A stretch of DNA of 64,000 nt, taken from NCBI RefSeq assembly GCF_001580365.1, contig NZ_CP014480.1, forward strand, positions 1,303,008 through 1,367,007, written 5' to 3'. The position numbers and the translations under genes are program-made. Each line of letters begins with the position of its first letter. The first letter of the stretch is position 1. Positions 60,541 through 64,000 of this stretch are shown here, piece after piece. The stretch comes from Kocuria turfanensis (GTDB taxonomy: Bacteria > Actinomycetota > Actinomycetes > Actinomycetales > Micrococcaceae). The notes below the pieces were generated by a model that saw only the letters and a list, made by a program, of their open reading frames with translations, searched no databases and was not told the origin of the DNA.

Positions 60541-62993
60541 TCGGCATCGTCGTCGTCTCGCACAGCCGGGCGCTGGCCGAGGCGGCCGTCGAGCTGGCCT
60601 GCGAGATGGTCGACGAGCGCCCGCCGATCGCCCTGGCGGCGGGCGCGGGCGACGGGTTCGGCACGGACGCGGCCGCGGTCGCCGAGGCCATCACCGCCGT
60701 GGACTCGCCGGACGGCGTGCTGGTGCTCCTCGACCTCGGCAGCGCCGTGCTCAGCGCGGAGATGGCACAGGAGTTCGTCCCGCCCGACGTCGCCGAGCGG
60801 GTGCGCCTGTCGCCCGCTCCGCTCGTCGAGGGACTGGTCGCCGCCGTGGTGACGGCGGCCACCGGCGCGCCGCTGGACGCGGTGCTCGAGGAGGCCGGCC
60901 GCGGCCTGGCCGCCAAGCAGGTCCACCTCGGGGAGGCGGCGGCCCCGTCCGCGTCCGGGACGCCGGCGCCGCCCGCGGTGCCCGAGGTCGTCGCCGAGCT
61001 GCCCGTGGACACCCCGCACGGCCTGCACGCGCGCCCGGCCGCCCGGCTGGTCGGGCTCGTGCGGGCCGCCGACGCCGCCGCCGCGGTCACGAACCTGCGC
61101 ACGGGCCGCGGGCCGGTCGACGCCCGCAGCCTCTCCGGGCTCGTGACGCTCGCCGTCCGGCAGGGCGACCGGCTGCGCTTCGAGGCGTCCGGACCCGGCG
61201 CCGAGTCGCTGGCCGAGGCGGTGCGGGCGCTGGCCGCGGACTCCTGGGGCGACCGGCCCCCCGAGCCGGCAGCCCCCGCGGCCCCCGGGTCGGCGGCTCC
61301 GGCGGACGTCGCCCTCGGCCCGGCGGTCGTGCGAGGCGGCGCGGTCGACCTCTCCGGCTACCGGCCGGGCGACCCGGCCGAGGAGCGGCGGCGCTCGGAC
61401 GCCGCCGTCGCCCGCGCGCTCGCCGAGCTGGCCGCCCTGCGCCGGTCCGCCGCCGGAGGCCCCGGCCCCGCGGGCGCCGTCCTCGAGGCCCACGAGGCCC
61501 TGCTCGCCGACCCCGAGCTGACCGGCGCCGTGGCCGCCGACATCGCCGCCGGCGCGTCCGCGCCCACGGCGTGGGGGGACCGGCTCGCCGCGCTGGGCGG
61601 GGAGCTCGAGGCGATGGACGACCCCTACCTGCGAGCGCGCGCCGAGGACGTCCGCAGCGTGCGGCAGCGGGTGCTCGCCGCCCTGGCCGGACCCGGCGTC
61701 CCCGACGAGGCGGTCCCGGCGGACGGCCCGCCCGTGGTCCTCGTCGTGCGGGAGCTCGACGCCGCGACGGCGGCGACGCTGGACCCGCAGCGGGTCGCGG
61801 GCGTCGTCACGGTTGCGGGCGGGGACACCGGCCACGGCGTCCTGGTCGCCCGCTCACGCGGCATCCCGGTGTACCACGACGCCGGGCCGGCCGCGGCCGC
61901 CGTGGCACCCGGCGCCGTCGTCGGCTTCGACGCGCGGGCCCGGCGGTTCGTCGTCGACCCCGGCGAGGACACCCGGCGCTCCCTCCGCGAGCTGTCGGCC
62001 GCCCGGGCCGCCGAGGCCGAGCGGGTCCTGGCGCGGGCCCACGAGCCGGGCGCGACCGCGGACGGCCACCTGGTGCCGGTGCTCGCCAACATCACGACGC
62101 CCGCCGACGCCGGCCGGGCCGTCGCGTCCGGCGCGCAGGGGTGCGGGCTGCTGCGCACCGAGGTCCTGTTCGGCCACCTGGACGACGCCCCGTCGGTCGA
62201 GGCGCAGGCGGCCGCGTTCGCCGGGATCGCCGAGGCGTTCGCCGGGCGGCCCGTGACCGTCCGCACCTGGGACGTGGGCGGCGACAAGCCGCTGCCGTTC
62301 CTGCCGGCGCCCACCGAGGCGAACCCGTTCCTCGGCGAGCGCGGGCTGCGGCTCATGCGGCGGGCCCCGGAGGTGCTCCTCGACCAGCTGACCGCGATCT
62401 GCCGGGTGGCCCGGGACCACCCGGTGCACGTCATGTTCCCGATGGTCAGCACCGCCGAGGAGGTGGCCTGGGCGCTGGAGCGGCTCGACGAGGCGGCCGC
62501 GGCGGCCGGCGGCCGTCCGGCGGGGATGCGGGTCGGCGTCATGATCGAGGTCCCGGCCGCGGCCCTGGCCGTCCGCCGCGTCGCGCAGGGGCTCGACTTC
62601 GTGAGCATCGGCACCAACGACCTCGCGCAGTACACGATGGCGGCCGAACGGGGCAACACCGCGGTCTCCGCGCTGGCGGACGCCCGGCATCCGGCCGTGC
62701 TCGACCTGGTGGCCCGGGTGTGCGCCGATGTGCCCGAGGGCACGCACGTCGCGGTGTGCGGCAACCTCGCCGGCGACCCCGCCGCGGCGGTGATGCTCGC
62801 CGGGCTGGGCGTCGAGGAGCTCAGCGTGGTGCCCACCCAGGTGGCGCTCGTCAAGGCGCGGCTGCGGGACGTGACCCTGGCCGGCGCGCGGGATCTCGCG
62901 CGGCGGGCCCTGGCCTGCGGGTCCGCCGACGAGGTGCGTGCGCTGCTGGCGGGCGCTGCCGGCCCTGCGGGCACGGACCGGACGGGACGCTGA
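60537..62993 (+). CDS. dhaM: DhaM phosphotransferase: EIIA-Dha, HPr and complete Enzyme I in one chain
   Basis: The 818-residue chain combines three phosphotransferase parts. EIIA-Man-like domain: residues 1-130, phospho-His9 in VVSHSRALAE. HPr: about 150-238, phospho-His164 in HGLHARPAAR. Enzyme I: about 255-818, phospho-His433 in GGDTGHGVLVARSRGIP. Unlike E. coli DhaM, where Enzyme I is cut short, the PEP-binding barrel is also present: TWDVGGDKPLPFLPAPTEAN, then FVSIGTNDLAQYTMAAER and the catalytic Cys in VAVCGNLAGDP. The chain could move phosphate from PEP to DhaL-ADP with no separate PtsI or PtsH. GTG 60537 overlaps the dhaL stop. Confidence 0.93.
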   Translation: MIGIVVVSHSRALAEAAVELACEMVDERPPIALAAGAGDGFGTDAAAVAEAITAVDSPDGVLVLLDLGSAVLSAEMAQEFVPPDVAERVRLSPAPLVEGLVAAVVTAATGAPLDAVLEEAGRGLAAKQVHLGEAAAPSASGTPAPPAVPEVVAELPVDTPHGLHARPAARLVGLVRAADAAAAVTNLRTGRGPVDARSLSGLVTLAVRQGDRLRFEASGPGAESLAEAVRALAADSWGDRPPEPAAPAAPGSAAPADVALGPAVVRGGAVDLSGYRPGDPAEERRRSDAAVARALAELAALRRSAAGGPGPAGAVLEAHEALLADPELTGAVAADIAAGASAPTAWGDRLAALGGELEAMDDPYLRARAEDVRSVRQRVLAALAGPGVPDEAVPADGPPVVLVVRELDAATAATLDPQRVAGVVTVAGGDTGHGVLVARSRGIPVYHDAGPAAAAVAPGAVVGFDARARRFVVDPGEDTRRSLRELSAARAAEAERVLARAHEPGATADGHLVPVLANITTPADAGRAVASGAQGCGLLRTEVLFGHLDDAPSVEAQAAAFAGIAEAFAGRPVTVRTWDVGGDKPLPFLPAPTEANPFLGERGLRLMRRAPEVLLDQLTAICRVARDHPVHVMFPMVSTAEEVAWALERLDEAAAAAGGRPAGMRVGVMIEVPAAALAVRRVAQGLDFVSIGTNDLAQYTMAAERGNTAVSALADARHPAVLDLVARVCADVPEGTHVAVCGNLAGDPAAAVMLAGLGVEELSVVPTQVALVKARLRDVTLAGARDLARRALACGSADEVRALLAGAAGPAGTDRTGR

Positions 62994-63101
62994 CCGTGCC
63001 CGCCCCGGCCCGGCCGTGGCCCGGGCCGAGGCCTCCCGTCCGCCACGGCACCGGCCCGGAGGATCCGGGGGCCCGGCTCGGGGCCGGCGGGAAAGGCCCC
63101 G

Positions 63102-63107
63102 TAGACT
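63102..63107 (+). promoter_or_regulatory. -10 hexamer of menB (leaderless)
   Basis: TAGACT is followed by seven bases and GTG 63115. The arrangement is close to that of menF. Confidence 0.5.
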
Positions 63108-63114
63108 CGGACCC

Positions 63115-64000
63115 GTGACCGACGCGACCCCGACCCCTGCCGGCAACCACCTCCCCGAGCGGGTCTCCGAGCTCTTCGACCCGGCGCAGTGGCGCACGGT
63201 CGAGGGCTTCGAGGACCTCCGGGACCTCACCTACCACCGCGGCGTGGAGCGGGACGGCGACGGCGCCGTGCTGCGCGACCTGCCGTGGGTGCGGATCGCC
63301 TTCCACCGCCCGGAGGTCCGCAACGCCTTCCGCCCCGGCACCGTGGACGAGCTGTACCGCGCCCTCGACCACGCACGGATGAGCTCCGACGTGGGCGCCG
63401 TGATCCTCACCGGCAACGGCCCCTCCGCCAAGGACGGCGGCTGGGCCTTCTGCTCCGGCGGGGACCAGCGCATCCGCGGCCGCGACGGCTACCGCTACGC
63501 CGGCGGCGAGACCGCCGAGTCCATCGACCCGGCCCGCGCGGGGCGGCTGCACATCCTGGAGGTGCAGCGGCTGATCCGCACGATGCCCAAGGTGGTGATC
63601 GCCGCGGTCCCCGGCTGGGCCGCCGGCGGAGGCCACTCCCTGCACGTGGTCTGCGACCTCACGATCGCCTCCCGCGAGCACGCCCGGTTCAAGCAGACCG
63701 ACGCCACGGTGGGCTCCTTCGACGCCGGCTACGGCTCGGCCCTGCTCGCCCGCCAGGTGGGGCAGAAGTTCGCCCGGGAGATCTTCTTCCTCGCCCGCGA
63801 GTACGACGCCCAGCGGATGCTCGAGATGGGCGCGGTCAACGAGGTCGTCCCGCACGCGCAGCTGGAGGACGCGGCGGTCGCCGCCGCCCGGGACGTGGCC
63901 GCCCAGTCCCCGCAGGCGATCCGGATGCTGAAGTTCGCGTTCAACCTGCCCGACGACGGCATGGTCGGCCAGCAGGTCTTCGCCGGGGAGGCGACCCGGA
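63115..64000 (+). CDS. menB: 1,4-Dihydroxy-2-naphthoyl-CoA synthase, 3' end cut by window
   Basis: The first 295 codons are in the window. The crotonase-fold enzyme shows RPEVRNAFRPGTVDELYRAL, FCSGGDQRIRGRDGY, the oxyanion motif GWAAGGGHSLHVVCDL, and the MenB-specific block DATVGSFDAGYGSALLA. It cyclises o-succinylbenzoyl-CoA to the naphthoate ring of menaquinone. GTG 63115 is used, with a leaderless -10 hexamer. menE, which makes its substrate, and menA may follow beyond the edge; neither is in this window. Confidence 0.95.
   Translation, partial: MTDATPTPAGNHLPERVSELFDPAQWRTVEGFEDLRDLTYHRGVERDGDGAVLRDLPWVRIAFHRPEVRNAFRPGTVDELYRALDHARMSSDVGAVILTGNGPSAKDGGWAFCSGGDQRIRGRDGYRYAGGETAESIDPARAGRLHILEVQRLIRTMPKVVIAAVPGWAAGGGHSLHVVCDLTIASREHARFKQTDATVGSFDAGYGSALLARQVGQKFAREIFFLAREYDAQRMLEMGAVNEVVPHAQLEDAAVAAARDVAAQSPQAIRMLKFAFNLPDDGMVGQQVFAGEATR

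Overview
The window is chromosomal DNA of a very GC-rich Gram-positive actinobacterium. Third codon positions are almost always G or C, GTG starts are common, and many genes have a -10 hexamer 6-8 bases before the start codon with no room for a ribosome-binding site. The gene set (menaquinone genes including a quinone-tail reductase, RamB-type control of the glyoxylate shunt, the MetPS transporter, a class F-like sortase, YajQ beside tRNA-Tyr) fits the Micrococcaceae. Kocuria or a close relative is my best guess, by inference only. No insertion sequence, integrase, phage gene or CRISPR array was seen; this is mostly core chromosome with a few accessory modules.

Layout. 1-6.5 kb: a glycosyltransferase pair (the first cut by the window edge), an OmpR-type two-component system and a DEAD-box RNA helicase. 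6.5-11.4 kb: DUF2079 membrane protein, AlkA-like DNA glycosylase, VIT-family metal transporter, thioredoxin, luciferase-like oxidoreductase. 11.4-20 kb: surface and stress genes: a secreted protein with its adjacent sortase, tRNA-Tyr with a textbook terminator, a small exported protein, YajQ, a 53-residue protein, HtpX, a fused sigma/zinc-finger anti-sigma membrane protein, a Fur-family regulator and an SseB-like protein. 20-24.6 kb: a DUF6882-like protein, RarD and the MetPS transporter.

24.7-37.4 kb and the right edge hold the menaquinone pathway, broken up by other genes: polyprenyl synthase, a geranylgeranyl-reductase-like protein and menG in one operon; menF divergent from them; menD and menC further on; menB truncated at the right edge. 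Between these lie an amino-acid ABC transporter and a Tat-exported PhoX-type phosphatase. menE, menA and menH are not in the window.

37.5-47.7 kb is central carbon metabolism: PAP2 phosphatase, MBL-fold hydrolase, glutamyl-Q-tRNA(Asp) synthetase, malate synthase (aceB) and isocitrate lyase (aceA), a RamB-like regulator divergent from aceA, a proline symporter and L-lactate dehydrogenase. 47.8-55 kb: a MecA-N-type penicillin-binding lipoprotein, then a dicarboxylate module (a decayed SLC13 transporter, a LysR regulator, a tartrate/D-malate dehydrogenase and a CitE-like lyase). 55-63 kb: HrpB helicase, an alpha/beta hydrolase and a dhaKLM operon whose DhaM carries a complete EIIA-HPr-Enzyme I chain.

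Themes: quinone synthesis is spread over several individually promoted units, nearly all apparently leaderless. The acetate/glyoxylate block sits beside its likely repressor, whose own -10 lies inside a perfect inverted repeat. Most transcription units are bounded by strong GC-rich hairpins. I found no clearly new defence or mobile system. The least ordinary items are the one-chain Dha phosphotransferase, the membrane-tethered sigma/anti-sigma fusion, the sortase with an atypical neighbour substrate, and the 16-bp repeat array with an inverted copy.
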